Positions 38,641 through 49,249 of a DNA stretch of 64,000 bases are shown piece after piece. Made by a program: the position numbers and the translations under genes. Each line of letters opens with the position of its first letter. Positions within the stretch are counted from its first letter, which is position 1. The notes under the pieces were generated by a model, which did no database searches, was not told the origin of the DNA, and saw only the letters and a list, made by a program, of their open reading frames with translations. Origin of the DNA: Phylloscopus collybita (lineage: Eukaryota; Chordata; Aves; Passeriformes; Phylloscopidae); the NCBI GenBank assembly GCA_027886175.1, contig JAJNNQ010000008.1, forward strand, positions 2,318,501 to 2,382,500. The letters run 5' to 3'.

Positions 38641-39400
38641 AACGCTCAATGACATATTAAAAATGTTAAACGCTCCTCACAATTAGCGGGACAGAGAAAG
38701 TTGGAAAGCGAGCGGAGCGTACTTGGCAAGGATGCTCTTCCATGGTGCTCTCTGCTCCTTCTTGCTGGCATGGGATGACGAGGGCACTGCACCAGCACAA
38801 GAGGCTACAGCTATTTCACACTGCACCCCTGTGCCATTTGCCTCTGCGAAGAAATTATGAGCTCTGAAATTCTTGTTTTGTTTTACTCTCCCCCTGATCT
38901 CTGCTGGCGGTGCTACAGCAGCAGTGGCTTTGAGATGTGAATGTGAATGAGCGTCTGAGCTGCTCCTTCAGGACATGTCTGCGTATTGACCTTCAGCTTA
39001 CCCTGTTTCCCTGTGAGCCCTCTAAGCATGATCCATCGCTTTCTCAGGCCATTCTCCCTTCACCCCATTGATGGGTTTCAGAGCTACTTAAATTTCAAAG
39101 TCCTGATGCGTTGCAGCAGTGGCCAGGGCTCAGCTTTGCTCACTTATAGATTGTACAAGGTCACAATAAGGGAAGGGGAGAAAAAAAAAAAAAAAAAAAA
39201 AAAAAAAAAGCCGGAGCATTTATCAGGATGTATTGCTTTACTTTTTCTATCCATCACAAAGGCGATGATTCTATTTTAGTGAAAATCCATTGAACTCAGA
39301 TCAAGTCAGATGGCTGTTATCATTGGAAACTCAAGAGCTGTCACACCATAATCGGTACAAATGAACACTGAAACGTGGGGCTTGAGGCCGCTTAATGGTC
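38641..39400. promoter_or_regulatory. Candidate distal regulatory patch (CpG-retaining)
   Basis: Thirteen CpG dinucleotides are visible in 38641-39120, including a cluster GCGAGCGGAGCG at 38708-38719. Four or more lie in 39210-39400. Flanking kilobases are almost CpG-free. No coding frame or repeat explains the density, and an A29 tract at 39181-39209 interrupts the patch. The two halves look like unique sequence typical of conserved vertebrate noncoding elements. The function is inferred only; it could also be a noncoding exon or a decayed CpG-rich retroposon. Confidence 0.3.
39181..39209. repeat. A29 homopolymer tract
   Basis: A run of 29 adenines following GGGAAGGGGAG. If this is a retroposition tail, the body upstream was not recognised as any known family. 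Confidence 0.95.
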
Positions 39401-39429
39401 TTTAGTGAATTTTTTTTTTCCTGTTGCTT

Positions 39430-42400
39430 TTTAAACACCACAAAATCATTTTACTTAAGTGATTTCAAATTGAGAACACTAGGATTTTGTTACACAAGCA
39501 CAGTTGATTCAATTATAGATGATCTGACAGCTACTGTGCAATTAAATGTGTTTTTTTGCCAGTGTGCCCTCTCCTCCACACCAGTACACACGTGTGGACC
39601 ACTCAGATAAGCACAAAAATTTCCCTCAAAGCTATTCTGATTCTGTTCATCTTTTGGGACACACTTTCCACTTGTAATAGGTCACACCACCATGCACTTT
39701 GAACAGGGATTTCTGCAGCAATATTGCTTTGTATTTTTGTGAATGAGCTTTGGTAAATCTCCCTTGTTCCAGAGCTACTCCTGTGAGAAGGAGCTGTGTG
39801 GACACGGGGAAAGCAGAAAGCCCAACTCCATTTCTCTTTCTGCTTCACAAATGCCTTAGTGAGTATTACATTTTGATAGAGTATTGGAGATCTTCACCAT
39901 ACTTAAAGGCACCCAAAAACTACATAAATATGAAATGAATGGATATTATTTAGTATAATTACAAGTGTGTTGGAATTGCATCAGAAACAGAGTACAGGGG
40001 AGTGCAAAGGAGCAGGGTACAGCCATCATACCTGTCAGGGAGCTTGTTCCTCCCTGCTGTCCAAACATGCTAATTATTCTCATATTTGGGCTTCATTCTA
40101 CTTCCTATCAGCTGAGACAGACTCACCTTCCACTTGCTTGTTTTGATTTCATCACATAAGACCAGCTATCCCAGGTTCTAGGGGACCTTGACAGATAATT
40201 AAAAATGCCTCTCTAATTAAGAGAAAAACAGCAACAGATGACAACTTTGCTCCACAAACAAGCCACTCCACAGAATTTCTATTTTCCTACAGAAATCCCG
40301 TAATAAAATAATTGCCATCCAATTTTTGAAAGTGAAAAGAAAACCAACCCATCCCACTTCACTTCCCACACAAACTCATTGCCCAGACAGATGATTTACA
40401 GAACTTATTCTAAGTAAATATATTCTTCTTTACAAGTACTGGCAAATCCTTACCATGAGCAACCCTCCTTCACCACACCTACAGAATACAGCAGAGGAAA
40501 GACATGATTGTTATGTAGGAATGTCCTAAGCTACCTGGAGCTTTTTTGTTGTTTTAAACTATGTTTAGATCTTAGGTTCTGACCTCCTCCCACGGAGCTG
40601 GAACACATTTTAAGATTTAAGTCACCTGCCACTGCCACATTCCTGAGGCCCCTCCAGTCACAGCAGCTTTCAAGGCTGTTCTGTACAGTTTCATCTTCTA
40701 GTGAAGTGCAAAACTGAAACAAACATTTCATATTTTGCCTGAACAAAGTTTCCCAGCAAAGCCACAGGGAAGGAACACAGGCCTGTAGTTCCTCTCTGTT
40801 TTCACCCAGCAGTGTTTCCAGAGATCTGGAACAGGGTATGGTGAAGGCTGTGCACAAAGTCTTGAGGAGCCCCTGTAACACTCCCTCAGAGAGGCATTAA
40901 GAAGCTTTAGTGTAATGGAGGATCAACCCCTGTGCTCTGTGCTTCAAGAAGCAGAAAATCTTAAATACGCTGGTATTACATCTTCAAATTTCTTTTTCTA
41001 AACACTAAGACAAACACAATTCTGGCAAGCTCCAAGTTTAAAATAGTATGTTTTTCTTTAATGAGAAAAATACATCTTAACCTGCAGTCTAACAAAAAAA
41101 AAAAAATTAGGATCATTTTTGTGGATATTTTAAATGTAGCAAGTAACATTTCACAGACCTTTAGCTGTAGTCACCTGTGCATACACTGCACTCTCAGGGG
41201 AGGTCATACAACACCATAAAAGCTGTGATATGATGCATTTTCAGTGCTGAAATATCCTGGAAAGATAACTGATTTCCTCCTATATTACAGCAGATATCCA
41301 AAAAGAGGTAAGAGCTTAAAAATAGGCTTAAAATGCATAGACTGAAGAATTTTTGTATTACTCCCTGATTTGTGTGATAAATCAAAAGACATCAATGCCC
41401 TTGCTGCTCCCTGGTCCCATGTTTGGGGCCAGAACAACAACTGAGCCACAGACTCCTTGAAGGATCACAGTTACACAGAATGGTTTCCCCTTTATTTCCT
41501 TCAGCTGAACTCTGGTATCACCCAGGGAACATCTGAGGGGTTGGGTGTGTGTTGTTCCACCACCCCAGCAAGGACAAATTTGTCCTCAACGAAATTTCTG
41601 ATGTCACCTCTTTTTGCAAATGAGCCTTTTAGTTCTCCTTTTGTCAACTCTCTCCATACTTGGCTGTTTGCATAGGAGGTGATGTGCAAATCAGGCACTT
41701 GGGTTTTTATTCCTTGAACTTCTTGCTCCTTAGTCTATCCCAAATTTCTATTTCCTCCCTCACCTGGGAAATATCTTCATTTCCAGCAGCTCTGGTGCCT
41801 CTTGCTGTGGTTTGGGGAGAGGCAGTGGCAGTGGGAGGCACCACTTCACACAGGCCTTTAATTCCTTTGAACATTCCCATCATATGGACCCAAATCCTGA
41901 CAAATCAGTTTGAGTACAATTGAAATCTCTAATTCAGTCATTCAAAAAGAAAAGAAAAGAAACAAAAAAGAAAATAATGGCAAGCAAAACTAACTTAAAA
42001 TCTTTAGTTTCTGTTTTTACATTGACAAAGACACATCTTCATCATACTGGTCTTACTGGCTGACTAGTTGCCTGATATGCTCTGAAAATCCTGATATTTC
42101 CTCTTAAAATCATGACATATAAAAAGAAATCCTGACATGGTATTGCAGTTACCACAGAACTGTGTAACACTTGTCACAGAGGCACTAATTCCAGCCCACA
42201 GAGGAGCAGGAATAAAAGAAAGGAAAGAACACAGATGCTGGAATGAAAATACACACAGCATTTTCAACAAGCCTTAAAACACTGAAAAAACGAAAAATGT
42301 AATTTTTTGAAGAAAGAATTACTATTCTTCGGTAATTTTTGCTGGATGAAAAATTCACTGCAACTTCAGCACCTCTCAGGTGCTTTTGCTTTGCTCATGT

Positions 42401-43220
42401 CTGTCAGGTAGCAGTGGTGGTGGCTGTGGCAGGCGAGGTAAAAGAGCTGACACCTCTGCCTGGGCAGGGAGCCTGGTGGACTGACTGCACCCGTGCTCAA
42501 AGCAGGACTGACATTACATGTCCCCATCCCAAATAACAGCTTTATATTCAATTCCATCCACTGGAGATGTCAGTAAGGGAAACAAGGTTATGTGGCAGCA
42601 GCTACCATATTTTACCTATCTATATAAATACATTTAAACACGTGGGAAATAAGGTTAGGGGAATGACCTTGAGGAATGGACTTTTAGGCTGGTAACCCTC
42701 ACATAACTTCAGCTTCAACACTGAGAGTGAGAGGAAAAACAGTGCCTGATACCAACACATCCACTCTAAATATCCTGGGGAAAGAATTAGAGCTGTGCTA
42801 TGTGCTGTAACACAGCCCCTGTCTGTGAACTGGGAATGCTTTTGTAGTGAGCTGCCTCACAGAGCAGACTAGCTTCTTAATAACTGGATGTTGGGAGAAT
42901 TGAAGCAAAACTTTTATCTTTACTATTAAATCTCCCTTTTCAGTCGCTAAGCTCCCTATGAAGCAGCATAACAATGCTGCTATTAGGTAAGCAAGGGACA
43001 GAGTGGATGCAAATCCCCACTGAATTAACGTGCCTGCTCCTGAGTCAGCGATGGGCCCTCCAGCCTCGACCTTGCCAATCAGCATGTCTGGTTTTTCCCA
43101 TTTCCCAATGGCACAGGGCTCATCTTCCCTCTGAAGAAATCAGCCCCAGTCTACGGCACCTCTCCAAATTAGCACCACAAACCAGGGGTGGGTTTTAGTG
43201 CCTAATTAGCATTGCTAGAG
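39430..43220. other. Gene-free noncoding DNA
   Basis: No gene could be supported. Reading frames (up to 116 codons at 40531-40881, minus) lack domains. No clear mobile element was seen. Composition is mixed, with slightly GC-richer stretches around 40550-40880 and 41400-41900. Confidence 0.5.
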
Positions 43221-43228
43221 AGTGCCCA

Positions 43229-43251
43229 TTTTTTTTTTTTTTTTTTTTTTT
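43229..43251. repeat. T23 homopolymer tract
   Basis: A run of 23 thymines immediately upstream of the region that contains the duplicated element. It may be a minus-strand retroposon tail. Confidence 0.95.
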
Positions 43252-43359
43252 GATAACTTCCAGGATATTTAAAGGAAGCAGATTAAAGAAGGTGCCCCTT
43301 ATACAAAGTACAGGGCTAGTCTGTATGGTCAGGCAGTGAGATGAAGGCACCTACCACTG

Positions 43360-43430
43360 GCTCCTTGCCAGTTCTGGTTAGCAGAATCAGGGACTGAACT
43401 TGGGATCCCTCTGTGAATAGATGCTAATGC
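43360..43430 (-). mobile_element. Possible fossil tRNA-derived SINE fragment
   Basis: On the minus strand the bases around 43390-43415 read close to GATCCCAAGTTCAGTCCCTG. This resembles an RNA polymerase III B box (GTTCRANYC) in a tRNA-like context. No A box or SINE body was convincing. The location directly upstream of the duplicated element is notable because some amniote regulatory elements derive from old SINEs. Chance similarity is quite possible. Confidence 0.15.
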
Positions 43431-43608
43431 ACCGGTGAAAGGTCATCAAAGCAGTCGGACTCCACATCCTGCAGAGGTGCCGGAGCCTCTCATTCCACTG
43501 CTATCTTTTGTCCTCATCCGGTTTACCTAATAGATGATGCTAACAATTCACATTGGCAGTCCTTTGTAGTGTAATGAACACTATGTGGTCTGATGAATGC
43601 AGCCACCG
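43431..43608. promoter_or_regulatory. CpG-retaining flank of duplicated element
   Basis: Six CpGs occur between 43430 and 43620 in otherwise CpG-poor sequence, with no repeat or open frame. It is continuous with copy A of the duplicated element. It is probably part of the same constrained block, but this is inferred from texture only. Confidence 0.25.
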
Positions 43609-43610
43609 CA

Positions 43611-43708
43611 CAGAAAACGTCAGTTCTTTCATTAAGAAAACCTTCCCAAGTTCATTGTATTGAACCAGCGCTCCAGCTATTAGGCTGATACATGACACAG
43701 TCAATTCC
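43611..43708. promoter_or_regulatory. Duplicated noncoding element, copy A
   Basis: This 98-bp segment aligns without gaps to 44179-44276, with 10 mismatches (about 90% identity). It is complex sequence, not a simple repeat, and resembles no transposon I know. Shared words include CAGTTCTTTCATTAA, CCTTCCCAAGTTCAT, CTCCAGCTATTA and CATGACACAGTCAA. The TTCATTAA and GCTATTA words contain homeodomain-like TTAA/ATTA cores. Copy A keeps two CpGs (43619-43620 and 43669-43670) that copy B lacks. A regulatory function is inferred from complexity and retention; two copies of an unknown ancient repeat is the main alternative. Confidence 0.45.
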
Positions 43709-44178
43709 AGTTACACTTTAAGTGACTATTCATGTTCAGTGAATTCAATTTTTAAAGCTAATTTATATATGTTTAGATATTTACATGAAGGCACATTTCT
43801 TCCAACTTGCACGCCTCGTTCTGAGCTTTCTGTTAATAATGGGAGGGAGGAAATAATATTTGCCAGCAGATCCTGAAAATGCATAACTGATGGAAAAGAC
43901 ACTGAAAACCAAATAAGCAGCTTTATGAGAATCTACTTGAATAGAACTCCAAATTACTTGTTGGTAAAAAGAATTGCAGTGCGTGTATCTATTAATGTTA
44001 AATAAAATATCTGCATTAAGTTATTTTTAAAATGACTTGTTATTTCACATTTATGTCTGAGAACTCATTTTCTAATATTAGCCAATACAGCACCTCCTTT
44101 TATATAGTACTGCAATTAGTGGCATGTAAACTTTTAAAGCAGGTAATTAAAAAAAGTTAAACTGTTGCTGCTACTGAA

Positions 44179-44276
44179 CAGAAAACATCAGTTCTTTCAT
44201 TAAGGAAACCTTCCCAAGTTCATAGTATTGAACCAAGGCTCCAGCTATTAAGCTGTGCCATGACACAGTCAATGCC
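44179..44276. promoter_or_regulatory. Duplicated noncoding element, copy B
   Basis: This is the direct-orientation partner of 43611-43708, exactly 568 bp downstream along its whole length. Differences are point substitutions only, with four clustered around the GCTGATAC/GCTGTGCC part. The two CpG positions of copy A are changed here; one is a CG-to-CA change typical of methylated CpG decay. Downstream flanks share only a weak AATTCAATTT word. The segment between the copies is AT-rich and not duplicated. Likely a partner module of the same regulatory block, if the block is regulatory at all. Confidence 0.45.
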
Positions 44277-44299
44277 TGCTATGGTATCAATTCAATTTA

Positions 44300-45240
44300 A
44301 GCATTTTTTTGTGATCACTGTATGCCTTGCTGTAGTTTCTTTCAACTGACTTTGTTTATTGATAATTATTAGAGGACCACTGGTTCCAAAAGATGGGCAT
44401 AATTTCATTACACAAATCCTCTGCAGTTCCCAGTAGCAGCAGCTTTTCTGTAGGGATCATGCTAAAGTCTCTGAAGCCTTTAGAGTGTGCAGAGATCATG
44501 ATACAGTTCTCTAGAAATAAAAAATAAATACCATCTCTTATTGCATCATTTGAATATAAACAACAGAAATCCAGCTTTCCATCCACATATTCAAAAAAAG
44601 CCCAGGCTGTTTACTTCTTTTGAAATATATTTCAAAAAATGTTTCCATTAATGTGGATTTGTTTAAAATTAAACTGTCAGGTCTATTTTCCTGCACTGAA
44701 AAAAAAAATTACATCTTGACTTTACCAGGCTTAACACACTTATGTACTAAAGCTCTACTGTTTGGGAAATAAAAATATCTTTCTAAACACTGCATTTCAT
44801 AGGAGAAATTACAATTATGGGATGCAGGGACTTTGTGGCTTGATACATTTTGCAAGCAGAGAAGGGGGATGCCCTTCAAAGTTAGAGGGTAATCATTATT
44901 GACCTTGTGCATTCAAGACAGCATAGCAGGTTTCTATATAAAGAAACTTGCAGAGAGGTCATTGAAAGCACTGGTGAAGAGACATAAAAAAGGAGACAGG
45001 ACAGAATACAGCCTTGATTAAGCAAGTTTAAAAATTAACTATAAACAGACTTAGGAATTGAAGACAAAAACAAAAGAACATTTTTTTTTCCCAAGTGTCA
45101 TGCAAATTGATGGTTCTGTATTAAATGTTCATTATCAGATAAGCAGCCTTTACTGTGTAATTATTAACTTTTATAGGTTCTGCAAAGTTGGTTTTTTTTC
45201 TCTTCTTTCCCTACACACACCCTGAACACTTCTTGAGTGT
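44300..45240. other. Gene-free AT-rich noncoding DNA
   Basis: Nothing recognisable: short frames only, no simple repeat of note except an A8-A9 run near 44700. Confidence 0.55.
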
Positions 45241-45257
45241 TGAACAAAGGGGCATGT

Positions 45258-45450
45258 GCTTAGGGCTGGCTCTCAGCAGGCAGGAATTAGGGTTCTAGTC
45301 TTCCCTGCTTTACTCATTCACAGGGTGTCTGCTAATCTGTCTGTGTTTGAATTTACCTGTCTGCAAAATAGGTACAATAAAACCAGCAGACATCTCCCCA
45401 GGGTTATATGACACTTAGTTTGGCACTTCAAAAAGCACACTTAGCAGAGC
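45258..45450 (+). mobile_element. MIR-like SINE (old, diverged)
   Basis: The order of landmarks follows the MIR consensus as I know it. A GGTTCTAGTC B-box-like word lies at 45291-45300, and a CCCTGCTTTACTCATT stretch follows, corresponding to the CTGCCACTTACTAGC region. The core-like CTGTCTGCAAAATAGGTACAATAA (45357-45380) matches CATCTGTAAAATGGGGATAATAA. CATCTCCCCAGGGTTATATGACA (45391-45413) matches CTCATAGGGTTGTTGTGAGGA. Several small gaps are needed, as expected for an insertion predating birds. MIR copies are known at low number in bird genomes. It may alternatively be another CORE-SINE. Confidence 0.55.
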
Positions 45451-45479
45451 ATTTTGAAATCATTGAATGAAAAGCATTA

Positions 45480-48400
45480 TGTAATGAAAAATAAATTACT
45501 TCTGTATGATGAGGTTGTTTGGAAAACGTTCAGGCAAAATGCTCTGGTTAGAAATATTGAAACACCTGGGATACACAATGCATAGGTTTACTATGATTTT
45601 TTTTTTCTTTCAAACTAAATTTTAAAATAATCTGCAAGACAAAAAGAACGGTTCTATTGTCAGGCACATCCAACTCCCATTTAATGAAATCAGTCATCAT
45701 TATTATTGTAAGTATTAATATATTTTCTTTTCCTCTCTAGATAAAGAATACAGAAATTGAAAGAGAAACAAATAATTAGACTGAGATCTTACTTTTTTTT
45801 ATTTCTATAAACAGAGAAGACACAAACCTGCTGACCTTTCTATGACTTGTGCTATTTTTCTTCAACCTACAGCCTCACAATGGCTCTCTAAATTTGCCCT
45901 GGTTAGGCAAAACTCCCTTTTCTATTGGGTCTTTCACCTCCAGAACAGCAGCCTAGCAGGCAGGCAGGAGGCTGCAGTCTCAATGCACTGATGCCCTCCA
46001 CTAGAAGGAGTCAATCACTTTCACTGAGAGGTGCCCACAGTGTCCCTGGAACAATCCACTTGCATGACTGTCCTGCCCCTTCAGCTTCCCCTCCCCTGGC
46101 AGCCCACAGCACACAGCTTCCCAAAAATATGTTTCATTTTCAAGAGATAGATTTATTACAGCCCCGTTATCACATTCAAACCCTTCCTGAAAAGATAAAA
46201 ATAAGAAAGACCTTACAAGAAGATGTTGTAGCAACAGCTAAATCATAAATGTTTGATAAGGAACGGCTAAATCCAGACAAATAACTGTTCAATCCCACTT
46301 TGTATTAGGCAGATAAAGTCATACAGGAAATCAGTGTGATCTATTGAAATGAAAAAAAGTCCAGCTTAGGGACTATACGGTGTTATGGAATGTGTGACAT
46401 TATAAATGGGCTGCTTCCATAAGTGCTATACAATGAGAAGTTGCATAGTTTTTATTTATTTTTGCACTTATGAATGTAAAAGCAGGATGTGAAAGTCACT
46501 ATTTGTCAACAGGGCAAATGTGGGCAGCAGTGAAGTAGGTGAGTATTTATAACCTTTTTATTTTCCCACTCTTGAAGGGAATACATAATCCTCACTAGGG
46601 ATAAAAGGATCTTCAGTCACCCACTAGCCCAGGGCTCCTTTTTAGCAGAGGCTGACAGATGTGCTAAAATTATAAGTGAAGTGTTGTGATGTTGACTCCT
46701 AAAGCAGCAATCATTAAGGTTGAAATTAGTATCCCCTCCCAGCCATTCAAATGCTGAAAAGTTCTGACACCAGGCGTAATTGGACAACTTTACCTAGTGG
46801 GGATAGCATTACATTTTATCCTACTGACTTCTTTTGCCTTTTGCATCCCTGCTCCAATTTAAATGAAGCAAAACAACTTTTTATACATCTTTCACTTACA
46901 CAAAACAAAACAAAAATCTGCTTATGCAGAAAGACATCTCAAAAGCAGACATATGAGTTCACAACTACATATACAAGTAGCATTGTTTAAGGCTATACTA
47001 TTTCAGCTGACAACAGTATTTTAAATAAGATGCAGTTAAAAAAGAGACTGAAGGAAAATATAAACAGATGTCCTAATATGTATTAGCATCTGCTGAAAGG
47101 AATTTCATTTGAAAATGTAAAATACACTTCACTTGCTATATGTTCTAATTAGTTACATGCAGTGTTAACATACTTTAATCTTCTGAAAGTAAAAGGTTCC
47201 CCTGAACTGGATTTATGCATACCTGGATATATTTCTAGCAAGTATAGCAGTTGCTAAATGGCAGTAAGTGCTAAAAGATATAAGCAATCCACACAATTAG
47301 ATTTCAGGTCATTTAGATCAGTGTGAACTAGAAAAACATGTTAATGTGCTATACACACTGCCACTTCCTCACATACTGCTGAGTTTGACACATTAACTAA
47401 TGGACCATCACCTGACAAATACTGGATGTGTGTGGATGAATAAAGTCTCAAATTGTCTCCACTGGCTCAGACCAAGATTTTGACAATGACACAAGCCCAG
47501 CAGTGCCAATGCACAGTTGCACTATCCTTGTGCTGTGTGCCTAAAGAAGAAGAAAACCTACGATTTTACACAGTTTATCTAATAGACCTTCCTGCTTTAG
47601 TTTGTGGGAAAAACTTAGATGCTGAGCCCCACATCATAACATAAAATATGTGAAGGCTGAGTGTGAAACCTGACCAGCGTGTTCAAATAAAATCAAATCC
47701 AATGTTTGTGAACATGTAACACTTGGCTGTTGAGTTAGATTCAATTCCTAAAGGCTGACGAGCACATCTATTTCTGGCACGAACAAAGGACCTGTTAATG
47801 CTGGGGCTCTCCCAGAGCCCTGTGCTGCACACTGAGTCACCAGCTCCCACAACCCCACTAAGCCCTGGCCCTCATCTTTCAGCTGAACTCTGCATTTTGC
47901 TTCATCTGCACTGGGCTCCTGCCCATCTCAGCCCAACTCTGCTGTTGCCCTACACCCCAAAACTTCCCCCCACATTACCTGGCTGCACATCCTGTGCAGG
48001 ACATCACACACACATCAGGCTGCTAGAGATTTACCAGGCTGATGCACAAATCTTTCTTTAATTAAGGACAGGAGAAAGGTGAACATGCAGAGCCACCTTG
48101 TGCCCTGGTCCTGCAGTTGAGGTGGTGGGGGCTGAACTGATTGAGAGTTTTGATCATTAGTGAATCAGGGGCCCACAACATTCTGTCCCTTGATGCTCAA
48201 CATTACTGACAGCAGGGTTTCTCACACTGAAAATCAGCTGACCCAGCCAGGACAGCTTCTTCCAAAATGCTTTCTCCCAATTTCCAGGCCACTAAGCACT
48301 TCAGGATGGGGAGCACGAACACTGGCTGCACAGGTGCTGTGCAAAGGACAAGGGAAAGATCCCTGCATCTTGGTTTGGAAGACATTCCTGCCCGCTCTTC

Positions 48401-49100
48401 TTGCAAGTTCTTTGACTTCTTGCCACGATCTGTCTCTCTAAAAATGTGTTTGGTCAACTCCCCTTCTGTAAACTCCTTCAGTGCTATCCCAGACTGGCCA
48501 TCACTGCTACCCCATCAGAACTTCTCAGCCTTGCTCTATTCTAGACTTCTATTCTTATCTATTTCTGTCTGGTTTGTCGCCAACATTTTCTTTTAACTGT
48601 AAGGCTTTTACCCAACATGCACACAAGAAGGTCCAACCTACAGTTACCTCACCCCCTTTCTCTCTGCCCTTACACTCATTATGCTGAGCATCTTTACTAG
48701 AAAACTTGCTTTTCCACAATAAATTCATCCTTTCTCCCTCTAATACTGTAGTCTGTCTATAGAGAACTCTTAAGTTTAATCCAGCTTATCCTGATTCACT
48801 ATCAACATGTCTACACTCACCCTAGATCGACTTCAAGATAGTCATTTTCATTGATGACTTCCTAAATTTTCAAACAAGCATTTTCATGCTTTCTTTTATT
48901 CTGCTTACAGATCTGCCCACAAGCACTCGCAATATTATCTCATTATCTTTCTTCATAATCCACATTAAAAATCTCCTTTTCTTTGGTATCTAATCTTTTC
49001 TTTGGCATCAGAAAAATATCATGCCTAAAAACAGGGCCTACCATATTGATTAATATTATCTCATTATACGCTTGTTCTTTTTATCTATCTGTATCTCTGA
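45480..49100. other. Gene-free noncoding DNA
   Basis: No gene could be supported. 46380-46530 contains a GGAATGT (TEAD-type) word and unique-looking sequence. 47790-48060 is C-rich with a proline/leucine-rich spurious frame and a small GC hairpin at 47804-47820. 48480-49000 is pyrimidine-rich, and part of it may be the diverged body of the LINE whose 3' end lies at 49112-49240. Confidence 0.5.
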
Positions 49101-49111
49101 CTTTTGATTAA

Positions 49112-49240
49112 CACTTAAATTTTAAACAGCACGGACATGGAACAATCTTTTTTGGTTGATTTTGCATATTTATTAACATGGCTGGGTCCTTATCTGTGAC
49201 TAACAATCTAGGCACTGCACTAGCAATTATCATCATCTTG
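49112..49240 (+). mobile_element. Ancient CR1/L3-type LINE 3' end
   Basis: The sequence follows the 3' end consensus common in turtles and crocodilians as I remember it. A TTAAATTTTAAACAGCACGGACATGGAAC part (49114-49142) corresponds to TTAGATTGTAAACTCTTTGGGGCAGGGACC. Then comes ATCTTTTTTGGTTGATTTTG, then TGGCTGGGTCCTTATCTGTGAC (49179-49200), matching ATGGGGTCCTGGTCCATGAC. CTAGGCACTGC (49208-49218) matches CTAGGCGCTACC, and the end is AT-rich. The succession of landmarks in correct order and spacing is more telling than any one match. It is a dead, highly diverged copy. Confidence 0.55.
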
Positions 49241-49249
49241 TTTTTCCTT

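Noticed and set aside
47804..47820. GGGCTCT/AGAGCCC hairpin as a possible terminator or small RNA
   Set aside because: The stem is only 7 bp with a 3-base loop. Bacterial-type terminators do not apply here, and such stems are frequent by chance.
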